From Trichocoleus desertorum NBK24 (GTDB lineage: Bacteria; Cyanobacteriota; Cyanobacteriia; FACHB-46): a stretch of 64,000 bases of DNA. The notes beneath the pieces were generated by a model. It ran no database searches. It saw only the letters and a program-made list of their open reading frames with translations, and was not told where the DNA came from. The position numbers were made by a program, and so were the translations under genes. This document shows positions 8,146 through 16,625 of this stretch, in pieces. The stretch covers positions 343,628-407,627 of the forward strand of contig NZ_CP116619.1 in the NCBI RefSeq assembly GCF_030409055.1. The letters run 5' to 3'. Every line of letters begins with the position of its first letter. Positions within the stretch are counted from its first letter, which is position 1.

Positions 8146-10224
8146 ATGTCGCATATGAATCAAACTTATCAGGCTCCTCCCAACTCTGGCAGGGTCGTTC
8201 TGGGGCGCACGATACCCTCATTGCTCGATGAGGCCTGTGCTCAAGCCCCAAATGCTCAAGCTTTGAATCAATGGACGGGCACACATTGGCAATCACTATC
8301 TAATCAAGCCTTTCGGACTGCTGCTACAGCCTGTGCGTTAGGTTTGCGGGAATTGGGTTTGGAGAGCGGCGATCGCGTCGCTTTATTGATGTATAGCGAT
8401 GTCAGCTTTGGTTTGGCTGATATAGGTTGTCTTTGGGCAGGTTTGGTGGATGTACCAATCGATCTCACTCACACCCTAGAGCAAATTATTTTTGTGCTGC
8501 AACATACTGAGGCCAAGGCTCTGGTCATTGCCGACCTAGAGCTATTAGCACAAATCGCGCCACATTTAAAAGAGACTCCTCACCTACAGCATATTGTGGT
8601 CGTAGATGTGCCTGAGAGCTGGACAGAGCAGCGATCGCAATGGCTCCAATCATTTCCCGTTTCACTGATGTCTCTTGATGAGCTGCAAAGTAGCAAACCC
8701 ATCCCAGAGACAAACGAGACAACGCCAGTTCTACAGGCAATCCCAAAACCCAATGATTTAGCCACAATCATCTATATTCCGGATGAAGCTGGGCAACTAC
8801 AAGGTGTCATGCTAACCCATGAGAACATCTCTATGAACGCTTTTGCCGCTTTCTCAGGTATTACTACGCTGGGCAAAGGCAACCAAGAAACAGTGCTGTC
8901 GTTTCTTCCGTTAAATCATGTGCTGGCGCGGACAATGCTCTATGGACATATCCTTTATGGGCACAGTATTTATTTCTCTAGTGCTAGCCGTCTTACCAAA
9001 CATCTCCAGGAGGTGCAGCCGACAATTTTGGTGACAGTGCCAATCGTCTTGGAGAAGACGTATACCAAGATTGTAGAGAAGGGAAGTACCAGTCGTTCTC
9101 TGCTCACTAGGCTTATCTTTCTCTGGGCTTTGGGTCTAGCCAAGCGTTATGAAATTGGTCGCCAACCCAACCTCCTATACGCTTTCCTCCTCAAAGTAGT
9201 CGATTGGTTAGTGCTGTCAAAGTGGCGATCGCTTTTGGGGGGTCGTCTTAAGTACGTGATTTGTGGTGGAGCGGCCCTCAAGTCAGAATTGGTTAATGTC
9301 TTTGCAGCGGCTGGAATTCCAATTCTACACGGTTATGGTCTTACTCAAGCTAGTGCCGTGGTGTGCTGTAATCGTGGCTCTCTTAATCGCGCAGGGACGG
9401 TAGGAGTGCCGATCGCAGGGATAGAGGTAGCGATCGCAGAAGATCATGAAGTTTTGGTGCGTGGCCCCTGTGTCACTTCCGGCTACTACAAAGACCCCAA
9501 AGCCACCCAGGAGCTAGTTGATCAGCAAGGTTGGCTACATACAGGCGACTTGGGAGCATTTACAGAAGATGGTTTCCTAAAAATTACAGGTCTAAAAAAA
9601 TCTCTGTTTAAACTCGCAACAGGTAAATATATTGCACCGCAACCGATTGAGCAGCGCTTACAACAGTTCCCGTTGGTAGCTCAAGCGATCGCCGTAGGTT
9701 CCGCCCAAAAGTTCTGTGCTGCCCTGATTGTTCCAGACTTACAGGCTCTCCATAGCTATGCTTTAGGAGTGGGGATTGATCTTCCACCTGATGCCCTCCT
9801 CACACATCCTCACGTCACAGCGTTGTATCAAGCTTTAGTTGATACTGCCAATTGTCATTTGCCTTACTGGGCGATCGTTAAACGCTTTCAACTGATCAAC
9901 CATCCATTCACCGTGGAAAACGGCTTACTAACTCCAACAGGGCAACTGAACCGTACTCAGATCAATAAAACTTTTGCTAAAGAAATTGATGCTTTGTATG
10001 GAGAATCAGAGCCAAGACGTGGGAAAGATAAGGATAAGCAAAAAGCAGCTTCTACATCTCCTCAATCTCCTGAAACTGACCTATCGGTTGTGTACCCGTC
10101 TGTTTCACCTGCTGCCTGCCCTGCCTTTGCCCAATCCTTACCTCGGATTAATCGTTTGATCACACTCATTCTTTGCACAAGTTTGACTGTGCCTCATTCG
10201 TTCGCCAGATTGCCGATTTACTAA
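8146..10224 (+). CDS. AMP-binding (acyl-CoA synthetase) homologue with degenerate catalytic motifs
   Basis: 692 residues from ATG 8146 (ATG 8155 is an alternative). The fold of long-chain acyl-CoA synthetases is clear: FLPLNHVLARTMLYGHILYG, VTVPIVLEKTY, LKYVICGGAALKSEL, VPIAGIEVAIAEDHEVLVRG, LHTGDLGAFTEDGFLKITG, GKYIAPQPIE and FTVENGLLTPTG. Catalytic positions are nevertheless changed. The Ser/Thr/Gly/Lys P-loop expected after IIY reads IPDEAGQLQG; YGLTE is YGLTQ; TGR(K/A)K is TGLKK; and the lysines expected after LLTPT are replaced (GQLNR). The frame is intact over the whole length, so this looks like a maintained pseudoenzyme, possibly a regulator or scaffold, rather than a decayed gene. 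The last 75 residues are a Lys-rich, then hydrophobic tail. It is the first gene of the beta-oxidation cluster, 47 bases before fadN. Confidence 0.8.
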   Translation: MSHMNQTYQAPPNSGRVVLGRTIPSLLDEACAQAPNAQALNQWTGTHWQSLSNQAFRTAATACALGLRELGLESGDRVALLMYSDVSFGLADIGCLWAGLVDVPIDLTHTLEQIIFVLQHTEAKALVIADLELLAQIAPHLKETPHLQHIVVVDVPESWTEQRSQWLQSFPVSLMSLDELQSSKPIPETNETTPVLQAIPKPNDLATIIYIPDEAGQLQGVMLTHENISMNAFAAFSGITTLGKGNQETVLSFLPLNHVLARTMLYGHILYGHSIYFSSASRLTKHLQEVQPTILVTVPIVLEKTYTKIVEKGSTSRSLLTRLIFLWALGLAKRYEIGRQPNLLYAFLLKVVDWLVLSKWRSLLGGRLKYVICGGAALKSELVNVFAAAGIPILHGYGLTQASAVVCCNRGSLNRAGTVGVPIAGIEVAIAEDHEVLVRGPCVTSGYYKDPKATQELVDQQGWLHTGDLGAFTEDGFLKITGLKKSLFKLATGKYIAPQPIEQRLQQFPLVAQAIAVGSAQKFCAALIVPDLQALHSYALGVGIDLPPDALLTHPHVTALYQALVDTANCHLPYWAIVKRFQLINHPFTVENGLLTPTGQLNRTQINKTFAKEIDALYGESEPRRGKDKDKQKAASTSPQSPETDLSVVYPSVSPAACPAFAQSLPRINRLITLILCTSLTVPHSFARLPIY

Positions 10225-10271
10225 CTCATAACCCTCAACGCAAAGACCTTAACGCAAGGGAGAGTTTCTCA

Positions 10272-12614
10272 ATGTTTAAGCCATTTCGAACCGCCGCCGT
10301 CTTGGGTGCAGGTGTGATGGGGAGCCAGATTGCTGCTCACCTCGCCAACATCGGTCTGACTGTGCATCTATTGGATCTTCCTGCGAAAACAGGGAACAAA
10401 AATGACTTGGTAGAAGGAGCCTTCAAGAAAGCCCGCAAACTATCTCCACCGATCTTTTTTATTGACAAAGTGGCTCACCGTGTCATTCTCGGTAATTTTG
10501 AAGAGCACTTCGATCGCCTAGCAAAGGTAGATTGGGTAATCGAAGCCGTGGTTGAAAATCTGGATATCAAGCAACAACTGATGCAACGCTTGGAAGGAGT
10601 GCTGCGGCCCGATGCAGTGATCTCGACTAATACCAGCGGTTTGCCGATTCATGCGATCGCAGAAGGTCGATCAGATGCTTTTCGCCAACGCTTTTTAGGA
10701 ACGCATTTCTTCAATCCACCCCGCTATCTGAAACTACTAGAAATTATCCCCACTCCTGACACTGCTCCAGAAGTGATGGCACGCACACGCTGGTTTGGCG
10801 AAACCCGTTTAGGCAAAGGCGTGGTGATTGCCAAAGACACCCCAAACTTTATTGCCAACCGCATCGGTATGTACGCCACGATGCAAGGCTTGCGAGCCTG
10901 GACAGAACAGGGATATACAATCGAAGAGATTGACACGCTGACGGGCACTTTGGTAGGGCGACCCAAATCAGCCACCTTCCGCACCGCTGACTTAGTGGGT
11001 TTAGATACGCTGATGTATGTGGCGAAAAACCTCTATCCTGCCATTTCCCACGACGAAAGCCGTGAGATGTTCCGGGTGCCAGAGGTGTTGCACAAACTCG
11101 TCACCAGTGGAGCGGTCGGTGCCAAAGCAGGACAGGGATTTTACAAAAAACAGAAGGGAGAAATTCTTTCGGTGAATCCTGAGGCGATGAGCTATGAGTC
11201 TGCCAAGCCAATGGATTTGGGCGAGGTGGAAAAATTAGGAAAGTTGCCTAGTTTGCGCGATCGCCTGCAAGCTCTATACAAAGATCCAGGTCGAGCAGGG
11301 CAGTTCTTCCGCACCACTACCTTAGACTTGCTGGGATATAGCGCCCGTCGTATTCCTGAGATTGCTGATAGCCCTGCCGATATCGATCAAGCGATGCGCT
11401 GGGGCTTTGGCTGGGATGTCGGCCCGTTTGAAATTTGGGAAATGCTAGGGTTCGACACCGTACTGGCAGATATGAAGGCAGCTAATATCTCGGTGCCTGA
11501 TTGGGTAGAAACCATGCATAGGCAGGGCGAAGCATTCGGACAATCCTCTTTGCAACCAACTACTAAGCCTACTGCCGAATCCTTCGCCCCTACGGCGGAC
11601 AAAATCAATTTAGGAGAGATTAAAACAGATCCCCAAAAGACTTTATGGCAAAACGCTGAAGCCGCTTTGTTAGATTTGGGCGATGGGGTGACCCTCTACG
11701 AATTCCGCTCTAAGGGCAATACTCTGAGCTTCAAGGTGGTAGAAGGGTTATCTGAAGTTTTGGATCTCCTGGAGAAACGGGACGACCTCAAAGGGATGGT
11801 GATTGGTAACGGTAGCGATCACTTCTCTGGTGGTGCCAATCTGGCTGAAATGGGCATGACTGCTCAATCGGGAAATCTGCAAGCGCTGGACGACTTAATT
11901 GTGCAGTTTCAGTCGATTCTGCAACGCATCCACTATGCACCCAAACCCGTTGTCATTGCCATGCAAGGACGCGCCTTGGGCGGCGGGTGTGAGCTAGTTA
12001 TGGCCTGTCCTCATGTCGTTGCCGCTGCTGAAAGCTATATCGGCTTGGTCGAGCTAGGCGTGGGTCTGATTCCCGGTGCAGGCGGCATTATGCGGAGTGT
12101 GGCACGAGTGGCAGAACGAGCTGCCAGTGAAGCAGCAGGGGACATCCAACCGTTCCTCAGAGCTGCCTTTGAAACGATCGCAATGGCTAAGGTGTCTAGC
12201 AGTGCCTACGAGGCGCAGCAGATGGGATATCTCCCCTGCGATGCTCGCATCTTGATTAGTGGTGAGAATCGCTTAGAAGTTGCCAAAGCTGAAGTTCTCC
12301 ATCTCGATCGTGCTGGGTATGCGCCCCCGCCAGAGCAGACCGCCATTATGGTCCTGGGTCGTCCCGCCAGAGCCATGCTCGAACATATTGCCTATGTCTT
12401 CCAACAAGGCGGTTTTGCCAGCGAATACGATCGCTACTTGGCAGGCAAGTTGGCTTATGTGATGACAGGTGGCGAGCTCTCCGCTCCCACTCTCGTACAT
12501 GAAGATTACCTGTTGCGCTTAGAACGGGAAAACTTCTTACCGCTCCTCAGCCAACCCAAAACTCAAGAGCGGATCGCCCACATGTTGAAGACGAAGAAGC
12601 CACTAAGGAATTAA
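10272..12614 (+). CDS. fadN: Bifunctional 3-hydroxyacyl-CoA dehydrogenase / enoyl-CoA hydratase
   Basis: 780 residues from ATG 10272 (MFKPFRTAAVLGAGVMG) with AAGGGAG upstream; the frame is open earlier but the extra residues are not family-like. N-terminal half: NAD-binding GAGVMGSQ and the dehydrogenase His-Glu pair in THFFNPPRYLKLLEIIP. C-terminal part (about 500-700): a crotonase domain with ALGGGCELVMAC and VELGVGLIPGAGG, each bearing a catalytic Glu. The dehydrogenase-first order and length match Bacillus FadN rather than E. coli FadB, where the hydratase comes first. It hydrates trans-2-enoyl-CoA and oxidises the 3-hydroxyacyl-CoA with NAD+. It is followed by fadA and fadE, the Bacillus fadNAE order. 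Confidence 0.93.
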   Translation: MFKPFRTAAVLGAGVMGSQIAAHLANIGLTVHLLDLPAKTGNKNDLVEGAFKKARKLSPPIFFIDKVAHRVILGNFEEHFDRLAKVDWVIEAVVENLDIKQQLMQRLEGVLRPDAVISTNTSGLPIHAIAEGRSDAFRQRFLGTHFFNPPRYLKLLEIIPTPDTAPEVMARTRWFGETRLGKGVVIAKDTPNFIANRIGMYATMQGLRAWTEQGYTIEEIDTLTGTLVGRPKSATFRTADLVGLDTLMYVAKNLYPAISHDESREMFRVPEVLHKLVTSGAVGAKAGQGFYKKQKGEILSVNPEAMSYESAKPMDLGEVEKLGKLPSLRDRLQALYKDPGRAGQFFRTTTLDLLGYSARRIPEIADSPADIDQAMRWGFGWDVGPFEIWEMLGFDTVLADMKAANISVPDWVETMHRQGEAFGQSSLQPTTKPTAESFAPTADKINLGEIKTDPQKTLWQNAEAALLDLGDGVTLYEFRSKGNTLSFKVVEGLSEVLDLLEKRDDLKGMVIGNGSDHFSGGANLAEMGMTAQSGNLQALDDLIVQFQSILQRIHYAPKPVVIAMQGRALGGGCELVMACPHVVAAAESYIGLVELGVGLIPGAGGIMRSVARVAERAASEAAGDIQPFLRAAFETIAMAKVSSSAYEAQQMGYLPCDARILISGENRLEVAKAEVLHLDRAGYAPPPEQTAIMVLGRPARAMLEHIAYVFQQGGFASEYDRYLAGKLAYVMTGGELSAPTLVHEDYLLRLERENFLPLLSQPKTQERIAHMLKTKKPLRN

Positions 12615-12655
12615 GGATGAAGGAGGAGGGATGAAGGATGAAAAAGGGGGGATGT

Positions 12656-12668
12656 ACGCCTTTGGCGT
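12656..12668. repeat. Small palindrome between fadN and fadA
   Basis: ACGCC-TTT-GGCGT inside a 155-base purine- and pyrimidine-biased spacer (many GGATGAA and CTTCTGACT runs). It is typical cyanobacterial intergenic filler; no role can be assigned. Confidence 0.4.
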
Positions 12669-12769
12669 TTCCGCAGGGTGGGATAAATCAGGAACTTCTG
12701 GCTTCTGACTTCTGACTCTTCTCTCCTCACCCCTCTCTCCTCACCTCAAAAGATTTAGGAGAAACGATC

Positions 12770-13951
12770 ATGCAAGATGCATATATTGTGAGCAGCGTTC
12801 GGACGGCAGTGGGTAAAGCGCCTCGCGGCACCCTCCGTAACATGCGTCCTGACGATATGGGCGCGATCGCAGTCAAGGGCGCGATCGCCAGGGTTGAAGG
12901 ATTAGAACCAGGGCAGATTGACGATGTGATCATGGGTTGCTCCTTCCCGGAAGCGGAGCAGGGATTCAATCTGGGGCGGGTAATTGCCCAGCGAGCAGGA
13001 TTGCCTGACACAGTCGCAGGTTGTACCGTAAACCGCTTCTGCGCCTCAGGATTACAGACGATCGCGATGGCGACCCAAGCGGTAATGACTGGACAAGCCG
13101 ACGTGATGGTGGCGGGTGGTGCTGAAACCATGAGCTTAATCCCGATGGGTGGTCATGCCATGCTGCCCAACCCAGACTTAATGACTTCTACGCCGCAAGT
13201 CTACTGCACAATGGGATTGACGGCGGAGAACGTGGTGCAGCAATATCACGTTTCTCGCGAAGATCAAGATGCCTTTGCTCTGCGATCGCACCAGCGAGCT
13301 TTGGCGGCGATCCAAACAGGCAAATTTGAGGAAGAAACCATCCCGCTCCCTATCCATGAGACGTTGTATGTCGATGGTGAACTCAAAACCGTAGACATGA
13401 TGTTCCAAGTGGATGAAGGCCCACGCGCGGATACCAGCATGGAAGCTTTAGCCAAACTGCCCTCTGTGTTCCGCATGGGAGGCAGTGTCACGGCGGGAAA
13501 CTCCTCCCAGATGTCCGATGGGGCTGCTGCCACAATCATCATGAGCCAACGCAAAATAGATGAGTTGGGCGTGAAACCAATGGGACGGTTGTTAGGTTTT
13601 ACCGTGGCGGGTGTGCCTCCGGAAGTGATGGGAATTGGTCCAGTCGAAGCGATTCCTAAGGTGCTTAAGCAAGTCGGCTTAACCATAGATGACATTGGCT
13701 TGATTGAACTTAACGAAGCCTTTGCTGCCCAATCTCTAGCAGTAATTCGCAAACTGGGTCTCAACGAGGAGATCGTCAACGTCAATGGTGGCGCGATCGC
13801 TCTAGGGCATCCACTCGGTATGACTGGAGCCAAACTCACTGCCACGATTCTCCATGAGATGAAGCGTCGGGGTGTGCGCTATGGCCTGGTGACGATGTGC
13901 GTGGGTGGTGGCATGGGCGCTGCGGGCGTGATTGAAAACCTGATGCTTTAG
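12770..13951 (+). CDS. fadA: Acetyl-CoA acyltransferase (3-ketoacyl-CoA thiolase)
   Basis: 393 residues, the normal thiolase length. The acyl-accepting Cys91 is in [12 protein letters not shown]; the His of [14 protein letters not shown] and the second Cys of [13 protein letters not shown] complete the active site. AGGAGAAACG precedes the ATG. It cleaves 3-ketoacyl-CoA with CoA to acetyl-CoA plus a shortened acyl-CoA, the last step of each beta-oxidation round. The cluster encodes no polyhydroxyalkanoate synthase, and the position between fadN and fadE supports degradation over acetoacetyl-CoA biosynthesis. Long antisense ORFs over this gene are composition shadows. Confidence 0.94.
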   Translation: MQDAYIVSSVRTAVGKAPRGTLRNMRPDDMGAIAVKGAIARVEGLEPGQIDDVIMGCSFPEAEQGFNLGRVIAQRAGLPDTVAGCTVNRFCASGLQTIAMATQAVMTGQADVMVAGGAETMSLIPMGGHAMLPNPDLMTSTPQVYCTMGLTAENVVQQYHVSREDQDAFALRSHQRALAAIQTGKFEEETIPLPIHETLYVDGELKTVDMMFQVDEGPRADTSMEALAKLPSVFRMGGSVTAGNSSQMSDGAAATIIMSQRKIDELGVKPMGRLLGFTVAGVPPEVMGIGPVEAIPKVLKQVGLTIDDIGLIELNEAFAAQSLAVIRKLGLNEEIVNVNGGAIALGHPLGMTGAKLTATILHEMKRRGVRYGLVTMCVGGGMGAAGVIENLML

Positions 13952-13970
13952 TAATGCAGACCCCTCCCTG

Positions 13971-13993
13971 CCCCTCCCCCACGGGGAGAGGGG
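13971..13993. repeat. GC-rich imperfect palindrome between fadA and fadE
   Basis: A C-rich arm (CCCCTCCCC from 13971) faces GGGGAGAGGGG ending at 13993, around CA. It lies 20 bases after the fadA stop and is one of several similar palindromes in the spacers of this cluster. It could weakly terminate or stabilise transcript ends. Confidence 0.4.
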
Positions 13994-14035
13994 TCATCAG
14001 AGGTCATTTATCCGCATCTATTTGGATGAACAACC

Positions 14036-16489
14036 ATGATATCTATTCCCTTCGCGATCGCCCTCTCTCTTTTCCTTGTTTTCTTTCTGATTCTTGGCTA
14101 CACAGGAGTGCCGCTCTGGGCTTGGTCGCTTTATACAGCGGGTGTTTTAGCTGCTGTTCAAGCTCCTACGTGGCTGTGGGTAGGGTTTGGGATTGTAGCC
14201 CTAGTGCTGAATCTTCCTTTGCTAAGGCGATCGCTTCTGACAGCTCCCTTGATGCAGGCAATCCAATCGCTAAAGTTGTTACCTAGTATCTCTGACACAG
14301 AGAGAGCGGCGATCGAGGCAGGAACAGTTTGGGTGGATGGAGAGTTTTTCTCCGGCGCACCTGACTTAAAACGAATGAACAGTGAGCCTTATCCAGAACT
14401 GTCAGCCGAAGCTCAAGCATTTCTGGATGGGCCTGTAGAGCAGGTTTGCCGTATGGCGACGGACTGGGAAATCAATCGCCGCAAAGACTTACCGCCAGAA
14501 GTGTGGAGTTACCTAAAACAAGAGCGCTTCTTCGGCATGATGATTCCGCAGGAGTATGGTGGGTTGGGTTTCACCAATCTGACCTATAGTGCGGTGATGG
14601 TGAAGTTGGCATCGCGATCGTTTATCCATACCGCTACGGTTGGGGTGACGAATTCCCTCGGCCCCGCCAAACTCCTGCTAAACTATGGCACTCAGGAGCA
14701 AAAAGACTATTATCTCCCCCGATTAGCACGCGAAGAGGAGATGCCTTGTTTTGCCCTCACTGAACCTACTGCTGGTTCTGATGCTGCCAGCATCACCTCC
14801 GAGGGGATTGTGTTTCGGGGTGAGGATGAGAAACTGTATCTGTTGTTGAACTTCCGCAAGCGCTATATTACCTTAGGCGCGATCGCCACCCTAATCGGTT
14901 TAGCCTTCAAACTCCACGACCCCGAAAATCTTTTAGGCAAAGGAGAGAATGTCGGCATTACTTGCGCTTTGATTCCGGCGGATACGCCTGGTTTAGTCTT
15001 AGGCAAACGCCACGATCCAATGGGAGTGCCATTCTACAACTCTCCGGTTGAAGGCCATAATGTCGTAGTGTCTATCGACCAGATTATTGGTGGTAGTGCG
15101 CAGGCAGGCCAAGGTTGGAAGATGTTGATGCAAAGCTTGGCGGCAGGCCGAGGCATTAGTTTCCCGGCATCTTGTACCGGAATTGCCAAATTGGTCACGC
15201 GAGTTACCAGTGCCCACGCGGTAGTTAGACGACAGTTTGGCTTATCCATCGGTCGCTTTGAAGGCGTAGAGGAACCTCTGGCCCGGATTGCTGGGTTGAC
15301 CTACCTCATGGAAGCTGCTCGCATCTACACCTGTGCCGCTGTAGACAATGGAGAAAAGCCAGCCGTTGTTTCCGCGATCGCCAAATATCAATTCACTGAG
15401 CTATCCCGGAAGCTAGTCAACGATGGTATGGATGTCCTGGGAGGTTCAGGGATTTGCAAAGGCCCGCGCAACTTGTTAGCTAACGTCTACACCGCCATGC
15501 CGATTCCAATTACGGTGGAAGGCGCGAATATCCTCACTCGTACCTTGATGATTTTTGGTCAGGGAGCGATTCGTTGTCATCCTTATGTTTATCAAGAAGT
15601 TATAGCTCTGAATGCAGGAGACGCGATCGCCTTTGATCATGCCCTTTGGCATCACATCGGCTTGATGGTCCGCAACACCATCCGGTCAATGTTGCTGAGC
15701 CTTTCCCGTGGAGCCTTAGCTCAATCTCCCGTCTCTGGCCCAACGGCACAGTATTACCGCAAACTTGCTTGGGCATCGGCCACCTTTGCCACGCTTACAG
15801 ACATCGCCTTGATTGCTTTTGGTGGTTCCTTAAAGCGGCGAGAGAAGTTGACGGGGCGTTTTGCCGATGTTCTCTCCTGGATGTATCTAAGCATGGCAAC
15901 GCTACGACGCTATGAGGCAGAAGGACATAAAGCAGAAGATTTGCCTTTGGTACATTGGTCCATGCAGTATGCCTTTGCTCAAATTCAACTGGCATTTGAA
16001 GGGCTATTTGCCAACCTCTCGATTCCAGTTTTGGGTCCAGTTTTCCGAGGGCCAATCCTTTGGTGGTCTCGGCTCAACCCTATCGGCATACTACCAACCG
16101 ATGAACTGGGTGGTAAACTGGCTCAAAGTGTAGAAACACCGGGAGAAGTGCGCGATCGCCTTACTACCAATATCTACATTCCTTCTCATCCCGATGAAGC
16201 GTTAGGACGATTGGAGCAAGCCTTCCAGCTCTCAATTCAAGCCGAAAGTATCCTGAAAAAAATCAAAACTGCTATTCGTGAGAGTAAATTATCACCCGCC
16301 AAACCAGAACAACTGATTGATGCTGCTTTGGCAGCCGAAGTGATTACAGCGACAGAAGCCGCCCTAATCCGGGAAGCTGAATCTGCGCGTAATGAAGCGA
16401 TTCAAGTCGATGCCTTCTCGCTAGAAGAGTACCAACAAGGTGCCCAAATTACCTCTTGGCCCACTCAAGAACTGATGCAACATGCATGA
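14036..16489 (+). CDS. fadE: Acyl-CoA dehydrogenase, long E. coli FadE type
   Basis: 817 residues, close to the 814 of E. coli FadE and far longer than ordinary acyl-CoA dehydrogenases (about 380) or Bacillus FadE (about 590). The first 70 residues hold two hydrophobic segments (IALSLFLVFFLILGYTGV and the WLWVGFGIVALVLNL region), so it is probably membrane-anchored. FAD and substrate motifs: CFALTEPTAGSDAAS, the GRGISFPASCTG region, QFGLSIGRFEGVEEPLARI, LGGSGICKGPRN and VEGANILTRTLMIFGQG. The last 270 residues match the DUF1974-type C-terminal part. It makes trans-2-enoyl-CoA, passing electrons to an acceptor not encoded here (no ETF genes in the window). Confidence 0.92.
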   Translation: MISIPFAIALSLFLVFFLILGYTGVPLWAWSLYTAGVLAAVQAPTWLWVGFGIVALVLNLPLLRRSLLTAPLMQAIQSLKLLPSISDTERAAIEAGTVWVDGEFFSGAPDLKRMNSEPYPELSAEAQAFLDGPVEQVCRMATDWEINRRKDLPPEVWSYLKQERFFGMMIPQEYGGLGFTNLTYSAVMVKLASRSFIHTATVGVTNSLGPAKLLLNYGTQEQKDYYLPRLAREEEMPCFALTEPTAGSDAASITSEGIVFRGEDEKLYLLLNFRKRYITLGAIATLIGLAFKLHDPENLLGKGENVGITCALIPADTPGLVLGKRHDPMGVPFYNSPVEGHNVVVSIDQIIGGSAQAGQGWKMLMQSLAAGRGISFPASCTGIAKLVTRVTSAHAVVRRQFGLSIGRFEGVEEPLARIAGLTYLMEAARIYTCAAVDNGEKPAVVSAIAKYQFTELSRKLVNDGMDVLGGSGICKGPRNLLANVYTAMPIPITVEGANILTRTLMIFGQGAIRCHPYVYQEVIALNAGDAIAFDHALWHHIGLMVRNTIRSMLLSLSRGALAQSPVSGPTAQYYRKLAWASATFATLTDIALIAFGGSLKRREKLTGRFADVLSWMYLSMATLRRYEAEGHKAEDLPLVHWSMQYAFAQIQLAFEGLFANLSIPVLGPVFRGPILWWSRLNPIGILPTDELGGKLAQSVETPGEVRDRLTTNIYIPSHPDEALGRLEQAFQLSIQAESILKKIKTAIRESKLSPAKPEQLIDAALAAEVITATEAALIREAESARNEAIQVDAFSLEEYQQGAQITSWPTQELMQHA

Positions 16490-16521
16490 TCTGTATCTCC
16501 TGTAAACTTGTAGATCTGGCT

Positions 16522-16544
16522 CCCCTTCCCTAGTAGGGAAGGGG
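16522..16544. terminator. Perfect palindrome between fadE and the fumarylacetoacetase gene
   Basis: CCCCTTCCCTA (16522-16532) and TAGGGAAGGGG (16534-16544) are exact complements around a single G. It lies 33 bases after the fadE stop. There is no T-run, so it may be an mRNA-end stabiliser or a repeat rather than a strict terminator. Confidence 0.5.
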
Positions 16545-16625
16545 CTAGGGGTTAGGTCTTAATTTGTATTTCACTAGGGCACTTGTGCGTATACCAAAGA
16601 CCCTACAAGGGAGGTTCATTCGCCT

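Noticed and set aside
10173-10271. N-terminal extension of FadN
   Set aside because: The frame is open but overlaps the synthetase gene; the family starts at MFKPFRTAAVLGAG (10272) with a Shine-Dalgarno.
12615-12769. Low-complexity spacer between fadN and fadA, considered as a small RNA
   Set aside because: Only GGATGAA and CTTCTGACT runs with one 5-bp palindrome; no promoter or stable fold.
12727-13845. Long antisense ORFs over fadA
   Set aside because: They have high Ser/Thr/Pro content typical of reversed coding sequence; the plus-strand thiolase is complete.
13954-14286. 110-codon ORF overlapping the start of fadE
   Set aside because: It runs through the palindromic spacer and then out of frame with fadE; residues unlike any protein.
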